Assembly: GCF_007035645.1 (NCBI RefSeq)
Contig: NZ_AP019632.1
Coordinates: forward strand, 1,488,001 to 1,552,000
Origin: Enterobacter asburiae
Lineage (GTDB): Bacteria; Pseudomonadota; Gammaproteobacteria; Enterobacterales; Enterobacteriaceae
Direction of reading: 5' to 3'
Length of the DNA: 64,000 bases
The translations under genes and the position numbers were made by a program. Below the pieces are notes generated by a model. That model did not search any database. It worked only from the letters and a program-made list of their open reading frames with translations, and was not told where the DNA came from. Positions 17,932-27,464 of this stretch are shown here, piece by piece (the first letter of the stretch is position 1; each line of letters begins with the position of its first letter).

Positions 17932-19308
17932 TTACGCCGGGCGAACGCCCGCAGCAAGCAGTGCCTGCTCAAATTTATCCAGGAAGATTTTCAGCTCTTC
18001 GTCGCTGATCAGCAGAGACGGCAGCAGACGCAGAACGATACCGTTACGGCCGCCGCGCTCCAGAATCAGACCGGCTTCGAAGCACTTCTTCTGAATCAGT
18101 GCAGACAGCTCGCCGTCGCCCGGGAAGCAGCCCATGTGGTCAGCGGCTTCGTGTGGCTTAACGATCTCAATACCGATCATCATGCCCAGACCGCGCACGT
18201 GGCCGATAACAGGATAGCGTTTCGCCATCTCTTTCAGCTGGCCTTTCAGCCATTCGCCCTGAGCGGCAACTTTGCCCGCGATGTTCTGATCTTTCAGGAT
18301 TTTCAGCGTGGTCAGGCCGGTCGCCATCGCCAGCTGGTTGCCGCGGAAGGTACCGGTGTGGTGACCTGGTGCCCATGCGTCAAACTGCTTTTTAATACCG
18401 AGAACGGCCAGCGGCAGACCGCCACCTACGGCTTTAGACATCACGATGATGTCTGGCTCAATGCCTGCGTGTTCGAAGGCGAAGAATTTACCGGTACGGG
18501 CAAAGCCAGCCTGAACTTCGTCGAGGATCAGCAGAATGCCGTGTTCCTGAGTCACTTTACGGATGCGCTGCAGCCACTCAGCCGGAGCCGGGTTCACGCC
18601 GCCTTCGCCCTGAACGGCTTCCAGAATCACCGCAGCAGGTTTACGCACGCCGCTTTCAACGTCGTTGATCAGGTTATCGAAGTAGTACGTCAGCGCTTTC
18701 ACGCCCGCTTCACCACCGATACCCAGCGGGCAACGGTACTCGTGCGGGTAAGGCATGAACTGCACTTCTGGCATCATACCGTCAACCGCTTCTTTCGGAG
18801 ACAGGTTGCCGGTCACGGACAGCGCGCCGTGGGTCATACCGTGGTAACCACCAGAGAAGCTGATGATACCGCTACGACCGGTCACTTTTTTCGCCAGCTT
18901 CAGCGCCGCTTCAACGGCGTCAGCACCGGATGGCCCGGTGAACTGCAGGCAGTACTCTTTGCCCTGACCAGGCAGCAGAGAGAGCAGGTATTCAGAAAAC
19001 GCGTCTTTAAGAGGCGTAGTCAGATCCAGGGTATGTAACGGCAAGCCGCTGGTAATGACATTTTGGATGCTTTTCAGCACATCAGGATGGTTATGGCCAA
19101 GCGCAAGGGTCCCCGCGCCTGCTAAACAGTCAAGGTATTCTTTATTATCTGCATCGGTGATCCACACGCCTTCTGCTTTAGTGATGGCTAAAGGCAGTTT
19201 GCGCGGATAACTCCTGACGTTAGATTCAAACTCGGCCTGACGGGCCAGATAGGTTTCGTTGCTTTTGTGGGCATCTACGGTGTCAATACGGACTTTATCC
19301 GTCATCAT
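17932..19308 (-). CDS. dat: Diaminobutyrate--2-oxoglutarate aminotransferase
   Basis: A 458-residue class III aminotransferase that makes L-2,4-diaminobutyrate from aspartate semialdehyde with glutamate as amino donor. [15 protein letters not shown] (260-274) and the PLP lysine K292 in [13 protein letters not shown] are visible, as is the [12 protein letters not shown] motif near residue 64. With ddc it forms the known two-step 1,3-diaminopropane route. Two adjacent ATGs (19308 and 19305) follow an AGGAG box; the second is better spaced. A putrescine-like or GABA aminotransferase role is less likely given ddc. Confidence 0.92.
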   Translation of the reverse strand: MMTDKVRIDTVDAHKSNETYLARQAEFESNVRSYPRKLPLAITKAEGVWITDADNKEYLDCLAGAGTLALGHNHPDVLKSIQNVITSGLPLHTLDLTTPLKDAFSEYLLSLLPGQGKEYCLQFTGPSGADAVEAALKLAKKVTGRSGIISFSGGYHGMTHGALSVTGNLSPKEAVDGMMPEVQFMPYPHEYRCPLGIGGEAGVKALTYYFDNLINDVESGVRKPAAVILEAVQGEGGVNPAPAEWLQRIRKVTQEHGILLILDEVQAGFARTGKFFAFEHAGIEPDIIVMSKAVGGGLPLAVLGIKKQFDAWAPGHHTGTFRGNQLAMATGLTTLKILKDQNIAGKVAAQGEWLKGQLKEMAKRYPVIGHVRGLGMMIGIEIVKPHEAADHMGCFPGDGELSALIQKKCFEAGLILERGGRNGIVLRLLPSLLISDEELKIFLDKFEQALLAAGVRPA

Positions 19309-19621
19309 ATCACTCCTACAACCGCCGCTTCGTTATGAGCCACGATTGAATAAAAAGTTAAAAAACAGATGGGGGCCTGAAAAAAACGCCGCCAATATAG
19401 AGCCTTTTGCCACGGGGCTCAATGGTTAATTTGTTTACTGTTTTGTGACATGGCGCTCAGGGGAGGGGATATCCCCTTTTTAAGAAAGAAAATTGCACTT
19501 TATGGTAAAGAAAAACAGAATGTTACGTGTGTTCTGCCCTGACTGTAAATTCATAAAAAAGAGTGTGACAAATCGTGCCATTCGCTGACCGAAAAGGAGG
19601 CAGACTGCCTCCTTGTTCGCT
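19309..19621. promoter_or_regulatory. Gap upstream of dat, with a terminator for the next gene
   Basis: This 313-bp stretch, AT-rich near its middle, should carry the dat promoter on the minus strand. At 19594-19614 the arms AAGGAGGC and GCCTCCTT form a hairpin with a T-run on the minus strand, a likely terminator for the small secreted protein gene that ends at 19622. I see no coding sequence of note. Confidence 0.55.
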
Positions 19622-20056
19622 TTATTTCTGCGACACCTGCAAAATGCCGTGGTTACGCCCCGTCGTCTTATTCCAGGACGCCGCCGTAATGCCGTTCTCA
19701 TCAATGCTTAGCGATATAACAAAACCATTACCGTGGATCTCATAGAAATGAGCATTCAGACGTTTCACGGTGGCCTTTTTGCCGTTAATAGTGGCGTTAA
19801 AAAAGCCATTTGAAATCGTGGCGTTAACCGCATCCGATGTAAAAGTGGCTTCACGCAAAGGGTCGTGGCCCGCAGCTGTTGCGTGCTGCGCCGCATTTTG
19901 GGCTTTTGTTTTATGGATATCACAAGAGCCGTCATTCGCGTTCATCTCAGTACATCCTGAACGTTCTAATTGAGCACGATAGTGCGCGTTAATCGCATGA
20001 GCCGGTGTTGTCGCTACCGTCAACATCAGTGCAATCCATATTAATTGAGTTTTCAT
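19622..20056 (-). CDS. Small secreted protein of unknown function
   Basis: A 144-residue protein with a clear signal peptide (MKTQLIWIALMLTVATTPAHA, predicted cleavage after residue 21). The mature part starts INAHYRAQLERSGC and has two cysteines (35 and 45) that could form a disulfide. The C-terminal half is beta-rich in look (FFNATINGKKATVKRLNAHFYEI). I do not recognise a family. ATG 20056 is chosen because the signal peptide starts cleanly there; an extension to 20074 adds six residues. It lies downstream of a YadA-like gene on the same strand, with a possible tiny membrane ORF between. Confidence 0.65.
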   Translation of the reverse strand: MKTQLIWIALMLTVATTPAHAINAHYRAQLERSGCTEMNANDGSCDIHKTKAQNAAQHATAAGHDPLREATFTSDAVNATISNGFFNATINGKKATVKRLNAHFYEIHGNGFVISLSIDENGITAASWNKTTGRNHGILQVSQK

Positions 20057-20075
20057 GGCTAAACTTTTGTTCACT

Positions 20076-20180
20076 TTATAAAACGCACAGATAATAAGAT
20101 ACGTACATCATGCCGATCCAAATACCGACGCCAATGAGCATCAGATACAGGGTCGCTGAAATAATGATATGTCTGAGCAT
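20076..20180 (-). CDS. Possible 34-residue membrane miniprotein
   Basis: The frame starts MLRHIIISATLYLMLIGVG and runs 34 codons to TAA, with one long hydrophobic segment and three tyrosines near its end (MMYVSYYLCVL). It lies between the YadA-like gene and the small secreted protein gene, on their strand, 19 bp before the latter. There is no strong ribosome-binding site, so it may not be translated. Reported because length, orientation and hydrophobicity resemble other enterobacterial small membrane proteins. Confidence 0.35.
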   Translation of the reverse strand: MLRHIIISATLYLMLIGVGIWIGMMYVSYYLCVL

Positions 20181-20266
20181 GTTTTTTCTGTCATCGCTAT
20201 TCTTGCCGGAGGCAAGGGGGTTATTAACGTAATGGCGCCGGTTAATAATGCTTAAGTTCTATATCG

Positions 20267-21142
20267 TTAAAAGCCCATTCCGACGCCAACTGACGCTCCC
20301 ATATTATTGGCGGTATCATCAGAGAAGCTCACTTTCGCGATCACATGTGAACTAAAGTTAACGGATGCCCCAACGGCTAGGGCGCTTTCACTATTGTATG
20401 TGGCTCCGCCAGCAGAGAACATAACATGCTGATTCGTTTGTACCTGCGGTAATCCAGCCATCGCCATGGCACCTGAAATACCGGCATTAGCTTGCTTCTT
20501 ATTATTATCTACTTCATCGTGCAGTGATTTAAATTGCTGGTTGGTATTGTTATTCATTGCCTGTAACGTCTGTTTCGTTGCCAGCAGATCCTGTGCGGTG
20601 GCGGTAACTGCCTGGGTATTATTAGCCACTTTAGTTTGTGTTGCTGCGTCTACCTGCATGTGCGTCACGGTGGTCGTCACGCCATCTTTGCCATCTACGC
20701 CGTTAGTGGGTTTAGGGGCATTTTCCAGGCTGTCAAGACGGTTATCTTGCACTTTGTTAACGTTTTCCATATTGATAATTTCTGTGCCGTTCGTCATAAC
20801 GCCCTGTAAAGCCGCATCGCTTTTTTGATTGGCGGTATCTGCAAGCGCACCAGCAAGCAAGGCTTTTTGGTAAGCGTCATTTGTGGCTTGCTCAATAACC
20901 AAAACACCTAATTTAGTGGATTGAAGGTCGCTATCCACCTGCGTTAAGCGATTTTCAGTTGAGAGATCGCGAGCAATGCTATCGACCCTGTTTTGCGTAA
21001 TTTGGTCTTGATGGTCATTCACAATATCTGTGATTGATGCGTCATCCCAAACGGCAGCAGCAGCGTTGGTAATATTCATGGCGCTACCGGCGACCACCCC
21101 AAATATAAAAACAGAAATAACAGATTTATTGAAAATTTTCAT
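20267..21142 (-). CDS. YadA-type trimeric autotransporter (small adhesin-like protein)
   Basis: A 291-residue protein with a signal peptide (about residues 1-30), a heptad-like stalk (residues 40-145), a short collagen-like stretch NGVDGKDG (147-154), a second coiled-coil region, and a C-terminal about 70-residue YadA anchor (GISGAMAMAGLPQV to SVGVGMGF) ending in Phe as outer-membrane beta-barrels do. The anchor should trimerise in the outer membrane. There is no obvious globular head, so binding function is unknown. It is small for the family. It has a long AT-rich upstream region. Confidence 0.8.
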   Translation of the reverse strand: MKIFNKSVISVFIFGVVAGSAMNITNAAAAVWDDASITDIVNDHQDQITQNRVDSIARDLSTENRLTQVDSDLQSTKLGVLVIEQATNDAYQKALLAGALADTANQKSDAALQGVMTNGTEIINMENVNKVQDNRLDSLENAPKPTNGVDGKDGVTTTVTHMQVDAATQTKVANNTQAVTATAQDLLATKQTLQAMNNNTNQQFKSLHDEVDNNKKQANAGISGAMAMAGLPQVQTNQHVMFSAGGATYNSESALAVGASVNFSSHVIAKVSFSDDTANNMGASVGVGMGF

Positions 21143-21781
21143 TCGAAGGACTCACATCATTAACGTATTAAAAAACAAAATTAATCAGAACAGTTTTGGC
21201 TTTAGTAGCATGTGGATATCTGTATTTCCGTATGTCAAAACAGAATATTCAATGCCCGGACCTTTTTTAGTGGCGTGAATAAACTATCGATTAAACCCAA
21301 ATTGATGATTTTGATCTAAATCATAAATGATATGAATAAATGAAAGGGCAGGGTGCTGTATCGAGGAGGTTTATTTAATGTATACATTAACTTATGGATT
21401 GTGCGATAAATCAAGGGAAGCGTTAAGCTATTGATGAAAGTACAAATGTTTAATAGAGTTAAATAAATTAATACTGTCTTATTCTTTCATGCGAAAGAAG
21501 TTTATCTATCTTATAAAAGCGGAATGAGCACGTAATAAAAAATAAAAATAATAGTCTCAGCAAAAGTACGTAATAAAGTTTTTCAATAACGTATTAACAA
21601 TTACTGAACCAGAATTAACTAAAGCGTAATAAATGTTGGCAAATGACGGGAAAGAGCGCCTGGAGATTTCCGCTGTGACAACGGCGTGATAAATCGAAAC
21701 TCCTTGCGCCTGGCCTGGGGCCGCGGTTACACTACATAACGTTAATGAGTTTCATAACTCAATGTTTTAAAAGTATTTTGA
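21143..21781. promoter_or_regulatory. Long AT-rich gap between the YadA-like gene and the thiM riboswitch
   Basis: About 640 bp, strongly AT-rich (many AATAAA and TTAAT runs), with no supported gene. It must hold the YadA-like promoter on the minus strand and the thiMD promoter near its right end. The only motif I would name is TTGAT-CTAA-ATCAT at 21311-21324, nine of ten bases of an FNR box. The composition suggests an imported, possibly H-NS-bound region. Confidence 0.45.
21311..21324. promoter_or_regulatory. FNR-like box upstream of the YadA-like gene
   Basis: TTGAT-CTAA-ATCAT differs from the FNR consensus TTGAT-N4-ATCAA at the last base. Its centre is about 175 bp upstream of the YadA-like start codon. 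In such AT-rich DNA a near-match can arise by chance. Confidence 0.25.
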
Positions 21782-21862
21782 CTCGGGGTGCCCTTCCTTG
21801 TGAAGGCTGAGAAATACCCGTATTACCTGATCTGGATAATGCCAGCGTAGGGAAGTCAGATG
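21782..21862 (+). ncRNA. TPP riboswitch (THI element) of thiMD
   Basis: The conserved elements appear in order: GGGGTGCCC, the P3 hairpin CCTTCCTTGTGAAGG, CTGAGA, ATACCC, ACCTGATCTGGATAATGCC, then AGCGTAGGGAAG closing P1. It starts about 124 bp upstream of the thiM ATG. Thiamine pyrophosphate binding is expected to hide the thiM ribosome-binding site (GCAGGAGCG, 21892-21900), lowering translation, as in E. coli thiM. Confidence 0.95.
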
Positions 21863-21905
21863 CCTTCCCGGTCATCGCTTCTTCACGCAAGGCAGGAGCG
21901 AACCC

Positions 21906-22676
21906 ATGCAGCCTGACCTGCTTGATTTACACGTTTTACACCACTTCCGAACCCATTCTCCGCTGACCCACTGTATGACCAACGATGTCGTACAGACCTT
22001 TACGGCCAACGTTTTGCTGGCGCTTGGCGCATCACCCGCGATGGTGATTGAGGCCGAAGAGGCTGAACAGTTTGCTGGGATCGCCGATGCGCTCCTGATT
22101 AACGTTGGTACGCTGACCTCGCCGCGCGCCCAGTCGATGCGTCGGGCAATAGAAAGCGCGGTGGCGGCAGGCAAGCCCTGGACGCTGGACCCGGTTGCTG
22201 CGGGTGCCCTGACGTTCCGCACCCGTTTTTGCCATCAAATCCTTGCTCTGAAACCGGCCGCCATTCGCGGCAATGCCTCCGAGATTCTGGCCCTTGCCGG
22301 AATGAGCGCGGGCGGACGCGGTGTCGATACAACCGATACCGCAGCCAGCGCGGTGCCTGCCGCGCAGGCTTTGGCGCGTCAGACGAATGCAATTGTCGTG
22401 GTCACGGGAGAAGTGGATTACATCACCGACGGGCAACGCACCCGCACGGTAACTGGCGGCGATCCGTTGATGACGCGCGTAGTGGGAACCGGATGCGCGC
22501 TTTCTGCCGTTGTGGCGGCGAGCTGCTCGCTGCCCGGCGACCGGATGGATAACGTCGCTGCCGCCTGCGGATGGATGAAGCGGGCCGGAACGGTGGCCGT
22601 TGCGCAGTCACGTGGGCCAGGCAGTTTTGCCAGCGCGTTCCTGGATGCGCTCTATACGCTGGAGGAGCAGGCATGA
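21906..22676 (+). CDS. thiM: Hydroxyethylthiazole kinase
   Basis: A 256-residue salvage enzyme (E. coli 262) that phosphorylates the thiamine thiazole with ATP. It shows VHCMTND-like [22 protein letters not shown] near the N-terminus, DPVAAGA, the GNASEI motif and the C-terminal [13 protein letters not shown] with the catalytic cysteine. Under the control of the TPP riboswitch just upstream. Its end overlaps the thiD start (ATGA). Confidence 0.95.
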   Translation: MQPDLLDLHVLHHFRTHSPLTHCMTNDVVQTFTANVLLALGASPAMVIEAEEAEQFAGIADALLINVGTLTSPRAQSMRRAIESAVAAGKPWTLDPVAAGALTFRTRFCHQILALKPAAIRGNASEILALAGMSAGGRGVDTTDTAASAVPAAQALARQTNAIVVVTGEVDYITDGQRTRTVTGGDPLMTRVVGTGCALSAVVAASCSLPGDRMDNVAAACGWMKRAGTVAVAQSRGPGSFASAFLDALYTLEEQA

Positions 22677-23473
22677 AGCGGATTAACGCCCTGACCATTG
22701 CCGGCACCGATCCCAGCGGCGGCGCGGGTATCCAGGCCGATCTCAAAACCTTCTCGGCCCTTGGCGCGTACGGCTGCTCGGTCATTACCGCGCTGGTGGC
22801 GCAAAACACGCGCGGCGTTCAGTCGGTCTATCGTATCGAGCCGGATTTTGTTGCCGCGCAGCTGGATTCAGTGTTCAGCGATGTGCGCATCGATACCACC
22901 AAGATCGGCATGCTGGCGGAGACGGATATTGTGGAGGCGGTGGCCGAGCGGCTTAAACGCTATCAGGTGCAAAACGTGGTGCTGGATACCGTCATGCTGG
23001 CAAAAAGCGGCGACCCGCTGCTCTCCGCCTCCGCCGTCGAGACGCTGCGCAATAAGCTGTTGCCGCAGGTGGCGCTGATCACGCCCAATCTGCCGGAAGC
23101 CGCCGCGCTGCTGGGCACATCGCATGCGCAAACTGAACGCGAGATGAAAGCGCAGGGAAACGCGCTGCTGGCGATGGGCTGCGACGCGGTTCTGATGAAG
23201 GGCGGTCATCTGGATGATGCTGAAAGCCCGGACTGGCTCTTTACCCGCGACGGCGAAGTACGTTTTACCGCGCCGCGCGTGCAGACCAAAAACACCCACG
23301 GCACGGGCTGCACGCTCTCCGCCGCGCTGGCGGCGCTGCGCCCGCGGCATGACGGCTGGGCCGATACGGTGCGCGAAGCGAAAACCTGGCTCTCGGCGGC
23401 GCTGGCAAAAGCCGATACTCTGGAAGTGGGTCACGGTATTGGGCCGGTTCATCATTTTCATGCATGGTGGTAA
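22673..23473 (+). CDS. thiD: Hydroxymethylpyrimidine/phosphomethylpyrimidine kinase
   Basis: A 266-residue ribokinase-fold enzyme that adds two phosphates in succession to HMP to give HMP-PP for thiamine synthesis and salvage. [18 protein letters not shown] at residues 9-26 and the C-terminal [12 protein letters not shown] anion hole with catalytic Cys are visible. The same length as E. coli ThiD. Start ATG 22673 overlaps the thiM stop by 4 bp. Part of the riboswitch-controlled operon. Confidence 0.95.
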   Translation: MKRINALTIAGTDPSGGAGIQADLKTFSALGAYGCSVITALVAQNTRGVQSVYRIEPDFVAAQLDSVFSDVRIDTTKIGMLAETDIVEAVAERLKRYQVQNVVLDTVMLAKSGDPLLSASAVETLRNKLLPQVALITPNLPEAAALLGTSHAQTEREMKAQGNALLAMGCDAVLMKGGHLDDAESPDWLFTRDGEVRFTAPRVQTKNTHGTGCTLSAALAALRPRHDGWADTVREAKTWLSAALAKADTLEVGHGIGPVHHFHAWW

Positions 23474-23515
23474 CCCAGTATACTGGCTGGAAACACCACG
23501 CCTGAGAAAACAGAG

Positions 23516-24262
23516 ATGGAACAAGCGCATACCCGGTTAATCGCTCAACTGAATGAACGGATCGCCGCGCCTGACAACACGCCGCTGTACCTGAAATTTG
23601 CCGAAACGGTAAAAAACGCGGTGCGCAGCGGGGTGCTGGAGCACGGGAATATTTTGCCCGGCGAGCGCGATCTGAGCCAGTTAACCGGGGTGTCGCGCAT
23701 CACCGTGCGAAAGGCGATGCAGGCGCTGGAGGAAGAGGGCGTGGTCACTCGCTCCCGTGGCTATGGCACGCAAATCAACAATATCTTTGAATATTCGCTG
23801 AAAGAGGCGCGCGGTTTTTCCCAGCAGGTAGTGCTGCGCGGCCAAAAGCCTAATACGCTGTGGGTCAACAAGCGGGTGGTGAAGTGTCCGGAAGAGGTCG
23901 CAAACCATCTGTCGATCCCGCCGGACAGCGAGGTCTTTTTGCTCAAGCGCATTCGCTATGTGGATGACGATGCGGTGTCGATTGAAGAGTCCTGGGTGCC
24001 GGTTGGCCTCATTCCCGATCCCGATGCGATTGGCATTTCGCTGTACGATTACTTCCGCAGTCAGAATATTTTCCCGCAGCGCACCCGTTCACGGGTTAGC
24101 GCCCGCATGCCGGACAGCGAGTTTCAGGCGCACATTAAGATGGACGAAAAAATACCGGTGCTGGTGATCAAGCAGGTCGCGCTTGACCAACAGCACCGGC
24201 CGATTGAGTACAGCATCAGCTACTGTCGCAGCGATCTATACGTCTTTGTGTGCGAGGAGTAG
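23516..24262 (+). CDS. yegW: GntR/HutC-family transcriptional regulator YegW
   Basis: A 248-residue regulator, as long as E. coli YegW. The N-terminal GntR winged helix contains LPGERDLSQLTGVSRITVRKAMQALEEEGVV; the C-terminal UTRA domain (from about residue 95) should bind a small-molecule effector. It faces the yegTUV operon, whose last gene overlaps it tail to tail by 27 bp, and is the likely local regulator of it. The effector is unknown, perhaps a nucleoside or sugar handled by YegT/YegV. yegX, found beside it in E. coli, is absent. Confidence 0.92.
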   Translation: MEQAHTRLIAQLNERIAAPDNTPLYLKFAETVKNAVRSGVLEHGNILPGERDLSQLTGVSRITVRKAMQALEEEGVVTRSRGYGTQINNIFEYSLKEARGFSQQVVLRGQKPNTLWVNKRVVKCPEEVANHLSIPPDSEVFLLKRIRYVDDDAVSIEESWVPVGLIPDPDAIGISLYDYFRSQNIFPQRTRSRVSARMPDSEFQAHIKMDEKIPVLVIKQVALDQQHRPIEYSISYCRSDLYVFVCEE

Positions 24263-25189
24263 CGCCTCGCGAGTCGGGGCGCAGTCCCCGCCGCGGTGGC
24301 TGACCACCCAGGACGCCACGGCATTCCCCAGCAGAACGGCGTCTGCCAGTGACCATCCCGCCGCCAGCCCGGCAAGCGTGCCGCCCGCGTGGCTGTCGCC
24401 AGCGCCAATGGTGTCCACAACCGTCGCCGGGAACGCAGGAACAACGCCCGCATCGTCGCCGTCATACCACGCGGCACCGTCTTTATCATGACGCACAATC
24501 AGCGCGGCGCCGAAGCGCTGCTGCCACTCCGCACCCAGGTTGTCAGCCGCTACGCCCAGTCGTTCGGCTGCGATCTCTGCTTCCTGACGATTAAGCGACA
24601 CGATCGGCCTGCAGGCCATAATCCGCGCCATCAGCGCGTCGGGAATATCCGCGATGCGGGGGCCGAAATCGATAAAGGCCGTCACGTCCTGTAATCCCTC
24701 CAGCCAGCGTGTCAGCAGCTCGCCGCACGGTGAGGCCAGCTGATAGCCGGATAAATAGACCAGGCTGTTCGACGGGATGTTAAGCACATCAAGCCAGCTC
24801 TGCTGCCACTGGTTCTCCACGCCGCTAAAGGACATGAAGGTGCGCTCTCCGTCTGGCTCCACCAGCGCCAGGCACCAGCCGTTATCGCCGGTTTCGGCCG
24901 CAATGGCGCTGTGCAGATCCTGCTTCGCCATGGCGTTGCGGATAATATCCGCCCAGACGCCGTGGCCGACGGGCAGGGCATTTTGCGACGCAATGCCGAG
25001 CCGTTTCAGGGCGATGGCAATGTTCAGCGCGCAGCCGCCAATATTCACGCCCTGCTGTTTGAGTTCGATATCGCACCCGCGCCAGGGCAGGGCGTAGGCG
25101 TCGGCGATGACGTCAATCACCGCCGCGCCCAGCACCGTCACCGGGCGCGTGGCGTGCAGGGTGTCGAGACGTTGGGCAAATGAATTCAT
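24236..25189 (-). CDS. yegV: PfkB-family sugar/nucleoside kinase YegV
   Basis: A 317-residue ribokinase-type kinase (E. coli YegV 321). The second PfkB signature DTIGAGDSHAGG near residue 270 carries the catalytic aspartate; the first, GGCALNIAIALKRLG, lies near residue 50. The substrate is unproved; its partners are a nucleoside-type permease (YegT) and an ADP-ribosylglycohydrolase-like protein (YegU), suggesting ribonucleoside or ribosyl salvage. ATG 25189 overlaps the yegU end by 4 bp; the frame open to 25231 lies in yegU. The 3' end overlaps yegW. Confidence 0.88.
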   Translation of the reverse strand: MNSFAQRLDTLHATRPVTVLGAAVIDVIADAYALPWRGCDIELKQQGVNIGGCALNIAIALKRLGIASQNALPVGHGVWADIIRNAMAKQDLHSAIAAETGDNGWCLALVEPDGERTFMSFSGVENQWQQSWLDVLNIPSNSLVYLSGYQLASPCGELLTRWLEGLQDVTAFIDFGPRIADIPDALMARIMACRPIVSLNRQEAEIAAERLGVAADNLGAEWQQRFGAALIVRHDKDGAAWYDGDDAGVVPAFPATVVDTIGAGDSHAGGTLAGLAAGWSLADAVLLGNAVASWVVSHRGGDCAPTREALLLAHKDV

Positions 25190-26190
25190 ACGCCCTCCCT
25201 TTGCTCCCGGTAGTGCAGCAGTTTCTCGCAATAGTGGCCGAAATCGAGCCGGTTTACGGCGTCGAGTTCGGCTTTGAGCGCCGGGTCAATCGCCTGCACG
25301 CCGTGGAGCGCGCCGCAGATGGCCGTCGCCATCGCGCCAATGGTGTCGGTATCGCCGCCCAGGTTGGCGCATAAAATGGCGCAGCGGTTTGGGTCGGTTC
25401 CCGCCAGTTCGACCATCGCAATGGCCGCCGGAACGGACTCAATGGTGCTGGTTCCGGCCCCCACGAGCTGGTAAACCTGCTCGCTGGCGGACTCAACCCC
25501 GTTGGCTTCCCGCACGGTCTTAAGCGCCAGCTCAATACGTGCCGCCAGCGATGCGCTGAAGGTGGTGGTTTTCGCCTCCTGCGCATAGCGGGCGATACCC
25601 GGCAGCGCATCGACGATGTTCTGCCAGCTTTCGCCGTCGATAGCGCGGGAAACCGCCCAGGAAATCACCACCGCGCCGGCAATGGCGAGGTCCGATTTAT
25701 GGGTCGGGCTGGAGGCCAGTGCCACCTGCTCAACAAAGTGTTCCAGACGCGTGGCCGGGAGCAGGCAGCCCAGCGGGGAGGCGCGCATCGCCGCCCCATT
25801 GGTTACGCCGTTGTTGTCCAGTTGGCTAACCGGCTTGCCGTCGCGAATCGCGTTAAGCGCGATTTTGGAGGTCGGGCCGAGCACGTTCTTATTAAACGCG
25901 TCAAAATCGAGCGCCCAGCGCAGAATATGCTTGCCGATAACGTCCGCGTTAATCTCCCCGTCGCACTCGATGAGCGCGTCCGCCAGGCACAGCGCCATTG
26001 AGGTATCGTCGGTGAACTCTGCCTGTTTGAAATAGCAGGCCGCATTATTCTCTGCCGGGCCGGGTAAGAAGCGGTCGATCCAGCCGAAGTGCGCCTTGAC
26101 GCGCTTTCTCGGCCACAGCTCCGACGGCATGCCCATCGCATCCCCTAACGCCTGCCCGTAAAGGGCACCGAGAACACGTTCTTGTTTCAT
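25186..26190 (-). CDS. yegU: ADP-ribosylglycohydrolase-family protein YegU
   Basis: A 334-residue ARH-fold protein. The metal-binding motifs FTDDTSMALC near residue 53 and GGDTDTIGAMA near residue 284 are both intact, so it is likely an active hydrolase of ADP-ribosyl or a related glycosidic bond. Its start overlaps the yegT stop by 4 bp and its end overlaps yegV, a tight three-gene operon. The actual substrate is unknown. Confidence 0.9.
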   Translation of the reverse strand: MKQERVLGALYGQALGDAMGMPSELWPRKRVKAHFGWIDRFLPGPAENNAACYFKQAEFTDDTSMALCLADALIECDGEINADVIGKHILRWALDFDAFNKNVLGPTSKIALNAIRDGKPVSQLDNNGVTNGAAMRASPLGCLLPATRLEHFVEQVALASSPTHKSDLAIAGAVVISWAVSRAIDGESWQNIVDALPGIARYAQEAKTTTFSASLAARIELALKTVREANGVESASEQVYQLVGAGTSTIESVPAAIAMVELAGTDPNRCAILCANLGGDTDTIGAMATAICGALHGVQAIDPALKAELDAVNRLDFGHYCEKLLHYREQREGV

Positions 26191-27464
26191 TTAACTTCCC
26201 CTTGTGTCAGCGCGGCATCGCCATCAACCACCGCAATGGCGGCGATCTCTTTATCCGATTCGCGGAAAAACAGCATAAACAGCACGGCAATCACGGCAAT
26301 CATGATTGCACCAAACGTCCACATTCCGGCCCAGTTGAAGGTCAGCCCATTCACCGGCTCTTTGTATGCGAACATTTTTTCCATCATCACGCCGCCCAGG
26401 CGGTAACCCAGCAGGCTACCAAAGCCCTGACAGCACAGCGTAATCAGGCCCTGCGCGGCGGTGCGCATGTGCACCGGCGCTTTTTTGTCCACGTAGATGT
26501 ACGCGGTGACGTAATAGAAGTCGTAGCTCACGCCGTGCAGCAGAATGCCGAGGAACAGCAGGGCGTAGGTAAAGTACTGTTCCGCTCCGCCGTAAACAAA
26601 GAACCCGTAGCGGATGGCGGCGGTAATCAGGCCCAGCAGTAAGACCTTCTTAATACCAAAGCGTTTGGTAAAGAACGGCAGGGCGAGCATAAAGAAGATT
26701 TCGGAGAACTGGCCGAGCGTCATCCAGCCGGTGGCGTTTTTCATCCCCACTTCGGTGAGATAGCCGTTGGCGAAGATGTAATAGAAGGCCAGCGGCATGG
26801 CGAACAGGAACGAGCAGAAGAAGAATACCAGGAAGTTTCTGTCGCGCAGCAGGATTAACGCGTCCAGCCCGAGCATCACTTTGAAATCCAGCTTGCCGGT
26901 ACTTTTCGGCGGCGTATTCGGCAGGAACAGGGCAAATACGCCGAGCAGGGCGGAGCTGGCTGCCGTCATCAGCAGCGGGATATTGGTATCGGAAATATCG
27001 CTGTAGCCCAGCATCTGCGGCAGGAATCCGCACGCCAGCCCGGAGGCGATCCAGCCGATGGTACCCATCACGCGGATGCGCGGGAAATCGGCCTCAACGT
27101 CGTCCACGTTGGCAAAGGCGATACTGTTGGTCAGCGCGATGGTCGGCATATAGGTCAGGGAGTAAACCAGCAGCAGCGGGAAGAAGGTGCTGAACTGGGT
27201 TTGCTGCGCGGCGAAGTACATCAGAATGGCTCCGGCGAACATCAGCACTGACAGCACTTTCTGCGCGGCGAAGAAGCGGTCCGTCAGCGAGCCGACCAGA
27301 ATCGGGGAGAGGATCGCGGCAATAGCGGTACAGGCGTAAGACCAGCCGATTTCCCCGGCGGTAAAACCGCTTTTGCTCAGCCACAGCCACAGCGGCACAA
27401 ACCACGCGCCCCAGATAAACCATTCAACAAACATCATGAATGACAGTTGGACTTTCGTTTTCAT
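26187..27464 (-). CDS. yegT: Nucleoside:H+ symporter-family transporter YegT
   Basis: A 425-residue inner-membrane protein of the NHS group of the major facilitator superfamily (relatives NupG and XapB), with about 12 hydrophobic segments starting MKTKVQLSFMMFVEWFIWGAWFVPL. It is the first gene of yegTUV. Likely imports a nucleoside or ribosyl compound for YegU and YegV. Divergent from fbaB with a 250-bp gap that contains both promoters. Confidence 0.9.
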   Translation of the reverse strand: MKTKVQLSFMMFVEWFIWGAWFVPLWLWLSKSGFTAGEIGWSYACTAIAAILSPILVGSLTDRFFAAQKVLSVLMFAGAILMYFAAQQTQFSTFFPLLLVYSLTYMPTIALTNSIAFANVDDVEADFPRIRVMGTIGWIASGLACGFLPQMLGYSDISDTNIPLLMTAASSALLGVFALFLPNTPPKSTGKLDFKVMLGLDALILLRDRNFLVFFFCSFLFAMPLAFYYIFANGYLTEVGMKNATGWMTLGQFSEIFFMLALPFFTKRFGIKKVLLLGLITAAIRYGFFVYGGAEQYFTYALLFLGILLHGVSYDFYYVTAYIYVDKKAPVHMRTAAQGLITLCCQGFGSLLGYRLGGVMMEKMFAYKEPVNGLTFNWAGMWTFGAIMIAVIAVLFMLFFRESDKEIAAIAVVDGDAALTQGEVK

